Of a stretch of DNA of 33,084 nucleotides, positions 14,016 to 23,864 are shown piece after piece. The position numbers and the translations under genes are program-made. This DNA is from Acidobacteriota bacterium (GTDB taxonomy: Bacteria; Acidobacteriota; Blastocatellia; Pyrinomonadales; Pyrinomonadaceae), in assembly GCA_020199975.1 (NCBI GenBank), contig JAIVJP010000285.1, forward strand, positions 1-33,084, in the 5' to 3' direction. How positions within the stretch are numbered: position 1 is the first letter of the stretch; the number at the start of each line of letters is the position of its first letter. The notes under the pieces are model-generated. The model was not told where the DNA came from. It saw only the letters and a program-made list of their open reading frames with translations, and did not search any database.

Positions 14016-16229
14016 CTATTGACCTGCCGCCGTGATGCGGTAAACCATTCCTTCGAAGACCACGACCATGCGCTCGCCCAGGGCGAAAAAGTCTGCGAGG
14101 CGAGGCTTCTGTTTCAGCAACGCAAAGTAGTCGTCGCTGCCGAATCTCATCGTATTCTCCGGCAAACGGGCTTCGGGCTTAAACTCCGCGTCAGTCCAAA
14201 CGCCTTCACGCAGATAGAAAGTCTTACCCCCCACAGTCCTAACCGCGGACGAGAGAGAGTCTCGATCGAAACGGTCGGCCTCCTGCTGTTGACGCGAGCG
14301 CTTGCTTTGCTGCACGCCTGCAATGCCGGTCGTGGCCCGCGCGTCAGCGGCCCTCATGGGCGACGGGGGCGGTGGAGCATTCGCAGCTATCCGTCCTCCC
14401 CCGAGGGTGATGCCGGTGGTTGAAGTCCGCGTAACGTCCTGAACCTGGGCATTGGGTTCAAGTGCAAGATATGAAGTGTACGGCGTAACGATGCCGTAGC
14501 GGGTTCCCAGATCCACAATCTCGTCACGGAGCTCCCTTTGCTCACCGTTCGTGCGAATCTGCTCCATTAACCAGCCAACTCGGCGCGTGGCCCAGAGACG
14601 CGGCAAAAAGTCGTTCGAGTCTGCTCGCAGGGGAAAACGAAGATTGTTGTAGAGGTAGTTTCTGTTCGCACCGCCCGCTTTGCCGCTCAACTGCAACCGC
14701 ACGAAATCCATGTCGATGGCATTGCTGTAACGGCCGATAAGCGTAATCTGCGAACCTCGAAAAAGATCGGGAAGCTCTCGAGGGTAAACAAGATCCGTTT
14801 GAACTCCGGACATGTCGAGCCGCAGATCAGTAAGCACCGGATAGTTTACCTTGGCGAAGAAGTTTGAGACTCTGACTTCGAGATCTTCTTGCGGCTCGAC
14901 GTAATCGGCAACACCGCCGGTTTCAGCCGCAAGTTTGTCGAGTAAAGCCGTGTTGACGTCGTACCCAACACCGAAAGTGAAAAGACGCAGGCCCGGTATC
15001 CGCGCTGTACGCGCGTTGTCCAGGATCCGGGTGGGGTTCGTCTCCCCAACAGTCGGCAACCCATCAGTCATGAAGATTAAAGTTCTGGGACGATTATTTG
15101 CTTCAAACTGCCGCATTCCGACGAGTATTGCTTGATTGATATTCGTACCGCCAACAGGCCGTAGCGATTGCACAAAACTCTCGCCCCGCTTGCGTCCCTG
15201 TTCATCGGCTGGAATCATCTTCATTTCCATCAGCCGTTCTTCCCCGGCGAACGAGACTACGTTGAAACGGTCCTGAGGACGGAGAATTCTGATTCCGTAA
15301 AGCAAAGCCGCCCGGGCTTTTTCCATCTTCCCTGCTTCAGCCATCGAGCCGGACGTGTCCAGCACAAAGACAATGTCCTTGGCTGCGTATTCCTGTTCCG
15401 ACCAGTCGTCTTTCGGCGAAATCATTAACAGGAAGTAACCATCTTTGCTTACGTCGCGATGCGTCAGGAGCGTTACGCCAAAGTCCTCGTCCGAGCGCGT
15501 ATAGAAGAGTTGAAAATCCTGCGGCTCTTTGCCGGCCTGGGCTTCGAACGAGACAACTGAACGGCGCTCCCCATCGCGCTTAACCTCGACTGCATGGGTG
15601 GGCGAATAGATGTTGCGCAGCGGTTCTTTGCTTTCCAGCTCGATGCGTCCAGAGACAGAGCCGATCTGAGTCGTCTGGCGACCGCTGCCAAGGGGATAGC
15701 GATAGGCGACTGTTCCCGATTCAGCTTTCAGGGCCTGAGTGTAGGTAAGTTCAAGTTTCTTGTCTGAACGCGGCGAGATCGGAAAGATGCTGGCTTGAAA
15801 AAGGTCTTTGCCCGCGTATTCCAGCAGTCCCGGATCCCGCTGTCGTCTGACAATCTCATCATAGATACGCCGAGCTTCTTCGCGTGACCGAACCTCGCCC
15901 ACAAGGCGCCGGTCGCCGTCCCAAATAGCAAACTCAACGATGGAAGCCGACTCGGGAATCGGGAACAAGTACGTGCCTTCGAGCGTCGCATCCGTGTCGT
16001 TGCGGAAGACCTGTTCGAGATGGGTGGTGGCCACTTGCGAGAGAATTTTGGTATCAATCTTGATGGATTTAATCGGCAGCGTGCGGGGCATAGTAACTGG
16101 TGGGACAGGACGGGGTGGTGGAGGGCAGCGCTCGCAAGGTCCCGGCACAATTACGCCCTGACCGTTGGCCGTCGAGGCGGTCAGACAAAGTAATAGCAGG
16201 CTGAAAGGCACAAATGTTCTAGTTCGCAT
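14016..16229 (-). CDS. VIT-domain and VWA-domain secreted protein
   Basis: This 737-residue protein has a signal peptide (about 1-24) and a Pro/Cys-rich linker. A VIT domain (about 50-175) includes 'TTHLEQVFRNDTDATLEGTY' and LFPIPESASI. A beta region follows, then a VWA domain (about 285-460) with an intact metal site: DTSGSMAEAGK and FMTDGLPTVG. The C-terminal 280 residues hold a beta domain and a conserved helical phrase 'DEIVDLGTRYGIVTPYTSYL', as in inter-alpha-trypsin-inhibitor-heavy-chain-like bacterial proteins. Such proteins are exported and probably bind surface or matrix partners; no sortase signal or transmembrane anchor is seen. The ATG has GAGG 5 bases upstream. It lies 195 bases upstream of the Ycf48-like gene on the same strand. 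Confidence 0.9.
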   Translation of the reverse strand: MRTRTFVPFSLLLLCLTASTANGQGVIVPGPCERCPPPPRPVPPVTMPRTLPIKSIKIDTKILSQVATTHLEQVFRNDTDATLEGTYLFPIPESASIVEFAIWDGDRRLVGEVRSREEARRIYDEIVRRQRDPGLLEYAGKDLFQASIFPISPRSDKKLELTYTQALKAESGTVAYRYPLGSGRQTTQIGSVSGRIELESKEPLRNIYSPTHAVEVKRDGERRSVVSFEAQAGKEPQDFQLFYTRSDEDFGVTLLTHRDVSKDGYFLLMISPKDDWSEQEYAAKDIVFVLDTSGSMAEAGKMEKARAALLYGIRILRPQDRFNVVSFAGEERLMEMKMIPADEQGRKRGESFVQSLRPVGGTNINQAILVGMRQFEANNRPRTLIFMTDGLPTVGETNPTRILDNARTARIPGLRLFTFGVGYDVNTALLDKLAAETGGVADYVEPQEDLEVRVSNFFAKVNYPVLTDLRLDMSGVQTDLVYPRELPDLFRGSQITLIGRYSNAIDMDFVRLQLSGKAGGANRNYLYNNLRFPLRADSNDFLPRLWATRRVGWLMEQIRTNGEQRELRDEIVDLGTRYGIVTPYTSYLALEPNAQVQDVTRTSTTGITLGGGRIAANAPPPPSPMRAADARATTGIAGVQQSKRSRQQQEADRFDRDSLSSAVRTVGGKTFYLREGVWTDAEFKPEARLPENTMRFGSDDYFALLKQKPRLADFFALGERMVVVFEGMVYRITAAGQ

Positions 16230-16308
16230 GTTGTCCTCAACTCAAAGAAATATCGCAGTGAACCGCTGCCTTACGTGAGGTAGAACGTACTAGACGTGCT
16301 TTCTTGCG

Positions 16309-17580
16309 TCAGTATAGTTCCCGCAGGCGCTCGTTAGAGATGGCCACTATCGTTACATACACAATGATTGCCAGTCCGCCCGCCGCCAAAGCGACTGGCG
16401 CGCCAAATCGATGGGAAACGACTCCGGCGATCAGATTGCCTATTGGCATCGTACCGACGAATGAGAGAATGAACATGCTCATAACCCGACCGCGCATCTG
16501 ATCGGTCACAAGTTTTTGCAGCAGCGTGTTAGCGACGGCCACGGAGGTTACGATCGAAAATCCCACCCCGAAGAGAAAGATTAGCGATATTGCGAGATTG
16601 GTCGAGAGTGCAAAACAGATCAAACAAACCCCGAAAGAGAATGCACCACCTAACACATACCAGCCTTTCCGCTGAAAGTCACCCAGGTAAGCCAGCAGTA
16701 ACGCGGCGAAAAAAGCCCCCGCTCCTGCGATACCCATCATCCAGGCGAGCCCGGACTCTTCAAGTTCGAAAATGTCGCGAGCGAAGATTGGCACCAGAGT
16801 TAGGTAAGGAGCACCGAACAGGCTGGTTACTGCTGAGATCGAGAGCAGCGAAAACACTCGCGGACGATTGCGCACATAGCGGAAGCCCTCGATCAAATCG
16901 CGCCAAAGCGCGCGGCGGTCCTTGACGGAATGAGTAGGGCCCTTGCTTTTGTCGAAGTGGACCAGGTTGAGAGCGATCACTACTGCGATGAACGAGAGTC
17001 CATTAGCATAGAAACATCCCGCCAAGCCGAAGAACTTGAATCCCAAACCTGCAAACACTGGCCCGATGACCCGCGAAAGCTGAAACTGCGAAGAGTTGAG
17101 CGCCACCGCATTGGCCAGATCTTCGCGACCGACCAGGTCGTAGGTCATTGCCTGGTAGGAAGGGCCGGCGAGAGCCATGCAACATCCGGTTATGAAGGAG
17201 AACCCGAGAATCATCCAGACGTTTACCGAGTTTGTCCCAACTAGTATCGCTAGAGCGAAAGCGGCCACGCCGGCAACAACCTGCGTATAAAGGAGCAGCC
17301 GGCGGCGATCGACAATATCCGCGAATACCCCGCCGGCAAGAGTAAGGAAGAACCCGGGCGCTGTGGCCATGAAGCCGTCAAGGCCCAGCCAAAATGCTGA
17401 ATTCGTGAGTTGTAGCACGAGCCATCCCTGAGCGACGGCTTGCATCCACGTGCCCACATTGGAAAGAAAGGCCCCAACCCAGAACCGGCGATAGTTGCGA
17501 TGCGAGAGCGCTCGGAACATACCGCTGCGCGGGCGAACTGGTGGTGAAACGATCTCTGCCTGCACGGCGTTTTCAGACAT
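16309..17580 (-). CDS. MFS transporter (EntS-like MFS_3 family)
   Basis: This 423-residue integral membrane protein has about 12 hydrophobic segments. It opens with 'FRALSHRNYRRFWVGAFLSN' and VGTWMQAVAQGWLV, the signature of the MFS_3 / enterobactin-exporter-like group. The loop 'GGVFADIVDRRRLLLYTQ' matches the conserved MFS motif between segments 2 and 3. 'GPSYQAMTYDLVGREDLANA' and 'NSSQFQLSRVIGPVFAGL' are further family phrases. Members export small molecules, drugs or siderophores; the substrate cannot be told from sequence and no biosynthetic genes are near. The ATG at 17580 lacks a clear ribosome site. The neighbouring VIT-VWA gene starts about 80 bases downstream on the same strand. Confidence 0.9.
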   Translation of the reverse strand: MSENAVQAEIVSPPVRPRSGMFRALSHRNYRRFWVGAFLSNVGTWMQAVAQGWLVLQLTNSAFWLGLDGFMATAPGFFLTLAGGVFADIVDRRRLLLYTQVVAGVAAFALAILVGTNSVNVWMILGFSFITGCCMALAGPSYQAMTYDLVGREDLANAVALNSSQFQLSRVIGPVFAGLGFKFFGLAGCFYANGLSFIAVVIALNLVHFDKSKGPTHSVKDRRALWRDLIEGFRYVRNRPRVFSLLSISAVTSLFGAPYLTLVPIFARDIFELEESGLAWMMGIAGAGAFFAALLLAYLGDFQRKGWYVLGGAFSFGVCLICFALSTNLAISLIFLFGVGFSIVTSVAVANTLLQKLVTDQMRGRVMSMFILSFVGTMPIGNLIAGVVSHRFGAPVALAAGGLAIIVYVTIVAISNERLRELY

Positions 17581-17671
17581 GCCACATTGTTCTTACCATG
17601 CGAATCGAGAAGCTTCAAAGAGATGGATAAATGAGAAGCCAGAACGGGGGACGTGGTCCTTTCCGCTTACA

Positions 17672-17805
17672 GGTTGCTGAAAATATGGTGAGCCCAATAG
17701 AAGCGGCAACGCGATCCACGAAATCACATGAAATAACTCGAATTAAGGCATCCATTTCGTGAGGTTTCGTGTAGTCTTATGGATCGTATTAGTTTTTCAG
17801 CAGCC
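17672..17805. repeat. MITE-like element with terminal inverted repeats
   Basis: A 134-base AT-richer stretch is bounded by GGTTGCTGAAAA (17672-17683) and TTTTCAGCAGCC (17794-17805), which are inverted repeats matching at 11 of 12 positions. Inside, CGATCCA (17712-17718) and TGGATCG (17780-17786) form a second inverted pair, and CACGAAAT/ATTTCGTG a third. It has no coding capacity. The right end lies 2 bases from the xdhC-like stop codon. Size and structure fit a non-autonomous miniature transposable element, but no clear target duplication or parent transposase is visible. Confidence 0.45.
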
Positions 17806-17807
17806 CG

Positions 17808-18647
17808 CTAAGCGTTCCCCTGCTCGCGTTTTGATTCTCGGCGCCATGAGGAGAGCGAACCACCTGTGCCGCCGCGCCTTTCAGCCACTATCTCGGCCAG
17901 AATCGCCAGCGCCACTTCTTCAGGCGTGACCGCGCCGATGTCAAGACCGACCGGAGCGTGCACCTTTCGCAACTTCTCTGACTCAGCACCCACTTCGCGC
18001 AACCGATTGAGAACTATATTCGTTCGCCGCTTACTCCCGATTAGTCCCACGTAATCCGCGTCAGTAGTGATCACGGCCCGCAGGCACTCCTCGTCCTCAT
18101 TGTGGCCGCGGGTCACTACTGCCACTGAGATACCACGGCCGTTCCCAACCGCCTGACGCACTGCATCATTCCAATTTTCGGCGGCTATCAACTCGATACG
18201 GTCTTCTGGAAAACGATCGCGAACGACAAAGTCGGCACGGTCATCAATCAACGTGGCTTTGTAACCGGTAAGACTTGCCATGCGAGCGAGTGCGGCGCCA
18301 ACGTGGCCGGCGCCGCAAATCACCAAGCGCGGTTCTGGCTGTAGGCGCTCGAACAAAATACTCGCCTCGGCCCACTCGGTCAGCTCGGGAGCAAGGTCCC
18401 GGACTTGAAATAGATTGGCTTCGTCTCGGGCTGCCAGGAACTTAGTCGCCCATTGCGCTACAGCTTTATCGAGGGCTACATCGCCGAAGCTGCCAACTGC
18501 CGGGCCCGATTCTGGAACAAGTATCTTGGTGCCGACGTTTTTGGGAGCACTGGTTAGCGTAGCGAGCGCTGCGATCGAGCCTTCGTTCATTACGTGCTCA
18601 ATCGCGTCGAGGAGAAGCGCGATTGGCGGTTCGTTTGGCTCCGGCAT
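17808..18647 (-). CDS. XdhC-family protein with C-terminal Rossmann domain
   Basis: This 279-residue protein has an N-terminal XdhC/CoxI-like region (about 10-95) that is degenerate: it lacks the GGGC.E and CGG motifs. A complete C-terminal XdhC Rossmann domain (about 105-255) keeps 'LVICGAGHVGAALARMA', 'VVTRGHNEDEECLRAV' and 'ADYVGLIGSKRRTNIVLNRL', and ends with a conserved 'DIGAVTPEEVALAILAEIVA'. XdhC binds molybdenum cofactor, has it sulfurated and inserts it into xanthine-dehydrogenase-type enzymes. The short XdhC-like gene at 19172 supplies the N-terminal motifs missing here, so the two may act together. No molybdoenzyme subunits are in the window. The ATG at 18647 has no evident ribosome site, but the DUF962 gene upstream ends only 20 bases away, suggesting one operon. 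Confidence 0.85.
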   Translation of the reverse strand: MPEPNEPPIALLLDAIEHVMNEGSIAALATLTSAPKNVGTKILVPESGPAVGSFGDVALDKAVAQWATKFLAARDEANLFQVRDLAPELTEWAEASILFERLQPEPRLVICGAGHVGAALARMASLTGYKATLIDDRADFVVRDRFPEDRIELIAAENWNDAVRQAVGNGRGISVAVVTRGHNEDEECLRAVITTDADYVGLIGSKRRTNIVLNRLREVGAESEKLRKVHAPVGLDIGAVTPEEVALAILAEIVAERRGGTGGSLSSWRRESKREQGNA

Positions 18648-18667
18648 TCGGATGGTTAGAACGGAGG

Positions 18668-18988
18668 TTACTTAGAGCGTGTCGCAGGGGGCGTAGGGGT
18701 CCCAAGAGTCTTGGCGAGGCCAACTGCTACCGCAGCACGGCGGAGAAGCCACAATGGCCCAACCAATAGGTAGACAGGGTTCTTGAAAAACGCCGGTTGA
18801 TTACCTTCGATCCCATGGCCAAGAAATTGGAGAATCCAGCCTACGACGAATAGTGTCGATGCCCAGCGCCAATTGAAGAAGAATAGCGGCAGCGAAATCA
18901 CAATCATTGGAATCCCGATGCTGTGACAGAGTTTATTCATCGGGTGCTGATGCTTGGCTCGGTAATTTTGGAGAAAGGATTCGGACAT
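18668..18988 (-). CDS. DUF962 (Mpo1-like) membrane protein
   Basis: This 106-residue protein shows the DUF962 signature: 'NYRAKHQHPMNKLCHSIGIP' near the N-terminus with conserved His residues, then 'FVVGWILQFLGHGIEGNQPA' and 'LVGPLWLLRR'. Two to three hydrophobic segments place it in the membrane. Yeast Mpo1 of this family is an iron-dependent dioxygenase acting on 2-hydroxy fatty acids; whether the bacterial proteins do the same is not established, although the His residues are kept. The ATG is preceded by AAGG with 6-base spacing. It lies between two XdhC-family genes, with a 19-base inverted repeat upstream. Confidence 0.85.
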   Translation of the reverse strand: MSESFLQNYRAKHQHPMNKLCHSIGIPMIVISLPLFFFNWRWASTLFVVGWILQFLGHGIEGNQPAFFKNPVYLLVGPLWLLRRAAVAVGLAKTLGTPTPPATRSK

Positions 18989-19032
18989 TTTCAGCCTTTG
19001 AAGACGTTGACTGACTCAGTAGGTTCGGAAAC

Positions 19033-19164
<132 letters not shown>

Positions 19165-19171
19165 TCCGTCC

Positions 19172-19507
19172 TCACCTCAGATCCCCGATCACATCGATAA
19201 AGATATCCATCGTTCCCCCGCAGACCATTCCTTCTTCGCTTGCCTCTTCGGCGGTAAGCGAAAAATGGCGCAGCGCTGACTTGCCCGAGCGCATGGCCTC
19301 GCGCGCTTCCGACCAGACCTCTGCCTCGATGCAGCCGCCACCAACCGTGCCGGCAACGTCGCCACTTTCGAGGAATAGCATCTTGGCGCCGCGCTGCTGC
19401 GGAGTTGAACCCCGAGTGTTGGCCACGGTCGCAACTACCACGCGCTCGCCACGCTCCTTCGCGTCACTGATCATTCGGTAAAGGTCGCCTTGCGCAATCG
19501 TTCCCAT
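19172..19507 (-). CDS. XdhC/CoxI N-terminal-domain protein
   Basis: This 111-residue protein is a stand-alone XdhC_CoxI domain. It keeps the family motifs 'RGSTPQQRGAKML', 'GTVGGGCIEAEV' and 'GMVCGGTMDIFIDVI', including the conserved Cys residues thought to handle the cofactor. It lacks the Rossmann part, which the gene at 17808 provides. In other bacteria the two halves are one protein or adjacent genes. Full use would be maturation of molybdenum hydroxylases such as xanthine or CO dehydrogenase. The ATG at 19507 lies 22 bases after the stop of the coiled-coil gene and has no clear ribosome site. The gene ends normally, so I read this as a split form and not as truncation. Confidence 0.84.
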   Translation of the reverse strand: MGTIAQGDLYRMISDAKERGERVVVATVANTRGSTPQQRGAKMLFLESGDVAGTVGGGCIEAEVWSEAREAMRSGKSALRHFSLTAEEASEEGMVCGGTMDIFIDVIGDLR

Positions 19508-19529
19508 GTTCAGCAGTGTTCGTAAGAAA

Positions 19530-20162
19530 CTACTCCGGCTTCCGCCGAGTGTTCGCGGGTCGCGATTCGGTTGGCTCGGACGACGCGCTGTTCTGCGATC
19601 GTCGCACCTCTAAACGACGCCGAAGGAGGTCTACTTCTGCATCCGCCGTTGCCACTGCGGATTCCAGCCGAACCCGGCTGGTTTCCAGAATTTTCATTTG
19701 TGCCAGGAGTCGAGATCTGTCGCTCTCAAGTTTCCGCCGCCGCGCCTCTCGCGCTTCTTCGGGACGCGTGGAGCCAAAGGCCGTTTCCTGCATCTGACCC
19801 AGTTTGTCGTTTAGCCTGTTAACTTGATTGGAGAGGCTGTTGATAGTCTGCTGCATATCCTCGGCATCGGCTGACGGTTTCGCCGCGGTCTTGCCTTTCT
19901 TTGGCTTGGTCTCTGAGGTTTGAGTCGTTTCGTCCGCCTCCGCGTCAGGGGTTTCGTCCGCGGTACTGATGATTTTGTCGCGGCTCTCAGGCGCTTTTTG
20001 CTCTTCGGCGGCAGTTATTACCGGATTGGTGATAACCGGTCGGACAACGCGACGCGGGCGCCGCCTTTTGCGCGTCTGGGCATCGGCATCTATCAAACAA
20101 AAGCTGATAGCCACTAAAACAGCAACGAAAAACGTGGTCTTTCGAATAAATTGACTTTGCAT
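19530..20162 (-). CDS. Secreted coiled-coil protein of unknown function
   Basis: I do not recognise a family. This 210-residue protein has a good ribosome site (GAGGAG, 7 bases before the ATG) and a signal peptide ending near residue 29 (FCLIDADAQ). A basic patch RKRRRPRR follows, then a low-complexity Thr/Glu/Lys/Pro stretch to about residue 100. Residues about 103-190 have heptad-like hydrophobic spacing ('MQQTINSLSNQVNRLNDKLG' and later 'ESDRSRLLAQMKILETSRVR'), predicting a long coiled coil. The tail is polar. It could be a periplasmic structural or scaffolding protein. It sits upstream of the short XdhC gene with a 22-base gap, but the functional link is unclear. Confidence 0.75.
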   Translation of the reverse strand: MQSQFIRKTTFFVAVLVAISFCLIDADAQTRKRRRPRRVVRPVITNPVITAAEEQKAPESRDKIISTADETPDAEADETTQTSETKPKKGKTAAKPSADAEDMQQTINSLSNQVNRLNDKLGQMQETAFGSTRPEEAREARRRKLESDRSRLLAQMKILETSRVRLESAVATADAEVDLLRRRLEVRRSQNSASSEPTESRPANTRRKPE

Positions 20163-20336
20163 CAGAAACTCCTCAGTGTCCCTATCACGTCCTAAGATAC
20201 GCCCTCTGAGGCGATGGGTTCAAGCTCGATAAGATGCGCAGTTTACACGTCAGGGCAGCCTTCCAGTTCCTTAGACTATGCTCCCGGCCGCCTCGCCTAC
20301 CCTCCACCCATCACAAATTCCCAGCAATCCGGAACA

Positions 20337-23300
20337 TCAAAATGGCTGGATCTGAAAAGTCACCTTCATCGCCCGCGCTGAGTTCGTGAGCGCGCTGATG
20401 CTGATCGTGTTTGCGCCAGCCTCAGCATACGCACGCACATTTTGCAGCGTGATGTTGCCGGAACACTCAACGCTAACTACTGATGAGAGGTTCCTTGCCA
20501 CAGCCCCCAGGCGCGCTACTTCTTCGGCGGGCAGGCCTTCAAGCAAGAGAATGTCGGCCCCATTGCTAATTGCCTCTTGCAGATCGATCTCGCTCGAAAT
20601 TTGAACTTTGATCTTGTGGAGATGACCAAGTTTCTGTTTGGCGTTTCTAACAGCATCCGCCACGCCGCCCGCAATCGCGAGGTGGTTAGACGTGATTAGC
20701 ACTCCGTCATCCAGGCCGAGGTGGCTGCAACGCCCGCCACCGAGAAGCACGGCATACCTCTCCAGCATTCGCATCCCCGGCGTGGTGTCAAGGGAATCGA
20801 CAATGGCGGCGCCAGTGCCCTCAACTGCGTGGACAAACTGATTAGTCAGAGTGGCCACGGCGGAGAGTCGCTGCAGCAGGTTCAAAGCAACGTGCTCACC
20901 CGCAAGCAGCACGTCGGCGAACCCGACCATGCGCGCAATCACCTTGCCGGCTTCGATTTCCTCGCCATCGGCGACGAATGCTTCGAGCTGAGGCTGGGAG
21001 TCCAGGGAAATGAAAACTTCTTCGGCTGCCTCGAGTCCCGCGACAATCATTTTTTCCCCGGCGACGAAGCGACCGCGGGCGCGCGTGTTGCGCGCCACGA
21101 TCGCCTGGCTCGTCTCTTCCGGCGCTCGTTCGACGAAGTTTGCATTACCCAGCTGTGCCTCAAGCTTGCTTGCCTCCGCCTGGAATTTGTCCTGCTCCTT
21201 CCGCAGTCTTTGGCGCTCTTGTTCAAAATCAATAAGACCTTCGAGTGGAATAGCCACTTCCGCACCGCCCGACAGTACAGCCCGGGCAGAGGCTCGCGGT
21301 GCATTCAGTCGATCGCTGATCGAAACGTCGGACGCCCGCGCCAATCTGGAGATCTGGTCGACGCTCGCGGAAAACACTCTCCTTAACTTCTCATCGGGAG
21401 CGCTAATCAGGATCGGGACGCGTTCGCCCGGCTTGATATTCATTTCCGAACGGATATTACGTACTCTCGACATCAGGTCGATTACCGCTTGCATCTGCCA
21501 TTCGGCCTCCTCGTCGATCAACTCGGTCGCGCTCAGCGGATAAGCGGTAAGCATGATTGTCGGCGAAGCGCCTGCGTAAGACTTGTTAAGCAGCTTTGCA
21601 TTGGCACCCGGCAAACGCTGCCACAACTCCTCGGTAATGTACGGCATGAAGGGATGCAGTAGCCGCAACGCCTGCTCAAGTACGGTCAAGAGGCGCGTCC
21701 GAGCTTCAGTCCGTCGCGTTGTTGCCTCCTCAGCCGTGACCTCCGTTTTAGTCAGTTCAATGTACCAGTCGCAGAAGTCGTTCCAGAAAAAGTGATACAG
21801 GGTTTGCACCGCCTCGTGGAACTGATAACCGGAAAGCGCCTCATGCATATCGGCGGTGGTCTTGTTCAAGCGAGACAGTATCCAACGATCGTGCAGAGCC
21901 TGCTCTTGTACTCCGACCCGCAGACTCTCTGGATCAACAGCTGCTCCCTCTGAATTCATCAGGCAGAATCGTGCTGCATTCCAGATCTTGTTGGCAAAGT
22001 TGCGATAGGACTCGACCTGCTTCTCGTTCCAGCGAATGTCAGTGCTGCCCACGGAAGCCAGCATGATGCGGGTGGCGTCTACTCCGTAATTATCGAAAAC
22101 CTCGAGCGGGTCAACACCATTCATCTTCGTCTTTGACATGCGCTGGCCCTCTTTGTCGAGAATGGTCCCCGTGACGAACACCTCGTCGAACGGACGCTGG
22201 CCCATGAACTTCATTCCCATCATCACCATCCGCGAGACCCACAGAAATATGATGTCGCGGGCTGTAACCAGCACCGAGGTGGGATAGAACGTTTTCAGGT
22301 CCTCAGTTTCTTCCGGCCAGCCCAGTGTCGAGAAAGGCCAGAGCGCGGAAGAAAACCACGTGTCCAGCACATCCTGGTCCTGGGTTAACTCATCGGTTCC
22401 GGCTTTAGCACAGGCTTCTTCATATGAACAAGCGACCACGACCTTACCGTCTTTCGTGTACCACGCGGGAATTTGGTGTCCCCACCACAATTGACGCGAG
22501 ATAGTCCAGTCGCGCAGGTTCTCCAGCCAGTTGGTATAAACTTTCTCGTAAGGCACTTCGGGAACAAATTGAGGCCTCTTCTCCTTGACCATCAGGTCGA
22601 GCGCCAGGTCGCGCAGCTTATCCATCCGACAAAACCACTGCAGCGATATCAAAGGCTCAATCACGGTTTTACATCGTTCGCACTTGGAGATCGAGAACTC
22701 GTAATCATCCACCTTCTCGAGCAGTCCCAACTCCTCAAATTCCGCAACCACCTTCTGCCGAGCCTTGTATCGATCCAGTCCTGCGAAGTCTGAGCCGGCG
22801 GCTTCTGTCATCTTTGCGTGCGGGTCGATCACCACGACTTGCGTGAGACTGTGGCGCAGGCCAATCTCGTAGTCGTTGGGATCGTGAGCAGGCGTAACCT
22901 TAACCGCGCCTGTTCCAAATTGAGGATCGACAAACTCGTCCGCGACTACCGGAATTTCGCGGCCAGTGAGCGGGAGCAACAGTGTCGCCCCAATGAGGTT
23001 GCGATAGCGTTGGTCATTCGGGTTTACGGCCACAGCCGTATCCCCAAGCATTGTTTCCGGCCGAGTGGTCGCTACGGTGACGCCGCCTTGGCCGTTTTTT
23101 GCAGGGTAACGGAGGTAATAGAGCTTTCCCGGTTGTGGATCCTTTTGCACTTCGAGATCGGAAAGCACGGTCTGGTCGTTGGGACACCAGTTAACAATGC
23201 GATTCCCTCGATAAATCAATCCTTCTTCGTAAAGACTCACAAACACTTCCCGAACAGCGCGCGACAAGTCCTCATCCATCGTAAACTTCTCGCGCGACCA

Positions 23301-23719
23301 ATCGACCGACGCGCCTTCGCGCCGCATTTGCTTCGTGATTTGTCCCCCCGACTCGCTCTTCCATTTCCAGACGCGCTAACAAATTTTTCGCGTCCGAGAT
23401 CGTGACGCGACACACCTTCCTTTTTCAATTCGCGGGAGACCATCAACTGGGTCGAGATGCCGGCATGATCCATTCCGGGAAGCCACAACGTGCGGAACCC
23501 ACACATTCGCTTGTAGCGGGTGAGCACGTCCATCATCGTGTGTTGGAGTGCGTGGCCCATATGCAGCGAACCGGTGACATTGGGCGGAGGAATCACAATA
23601 GAGAAGACTGTCGCCTGGGGGTCGCGATTGATCTCGGGAGCAAAGTAGCCTTCCTGCTCCCATCGCGCATAGTGATGTTCCTCAGCTTCCCTGGGGTCGT
23701 ACTGTTTAGGAATATCCAT
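20337..23719 (-). CDS. valS: Valyl-tRNA synthetase fused in frame to degenerate NadC-like domain; one-base frameshift
   Basis: From ATG 23719 the frame gives a class I ValRS: HMGH at 53-56, the editing-domain phrase ATTRPETMLGDTAV, WWGHQIPAW and RMSKTKMNGVDP (KMSKS loop). Near 23377 one base is missing: restoring a G turns GTTAGCGCG into GTTGAGCGC and joins the two frames into the conserved 'RVWKWKSESGGQITKQMRRE'. The ValRS tail runs to NANFVERAP (about 21120). The same frame then continues for about 255 residues that match quinolinate phosphoribosyltransferase NadC (for example 'LLAGEHVALNLLQRLSAVAT'). The NadC part lacks its first 25 or so residues, and key residues differ: TRK is SLD, NHR is CSH, LIKDNH is LITSNH. 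It is therefore probably not an active enzyme. With the base restored the product is about 1127 residues. The ValRS call is certain; whether the fusion is real is not. Confidence 0.88.
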
Positions 23720-23864
23720 TGTCAGTTGAAGTAGTCCGTCGAGTAGTCAGAAATCCACTAGATCGTTACCAGTTCTTTGTCTGATAAGTCATTGTAAGGG
23801 AATCACAGGGTGATTTCACCCGGCGACGAATACATCGGCCACTGACGACAGCCAGAAACAAATC

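Noticed and set aside
22818..23405. 195-codon plus-strand frame opposite valS
   Set aside because: It is antisense to conserved ValRS editing-domain sequence and has no family features of its own.
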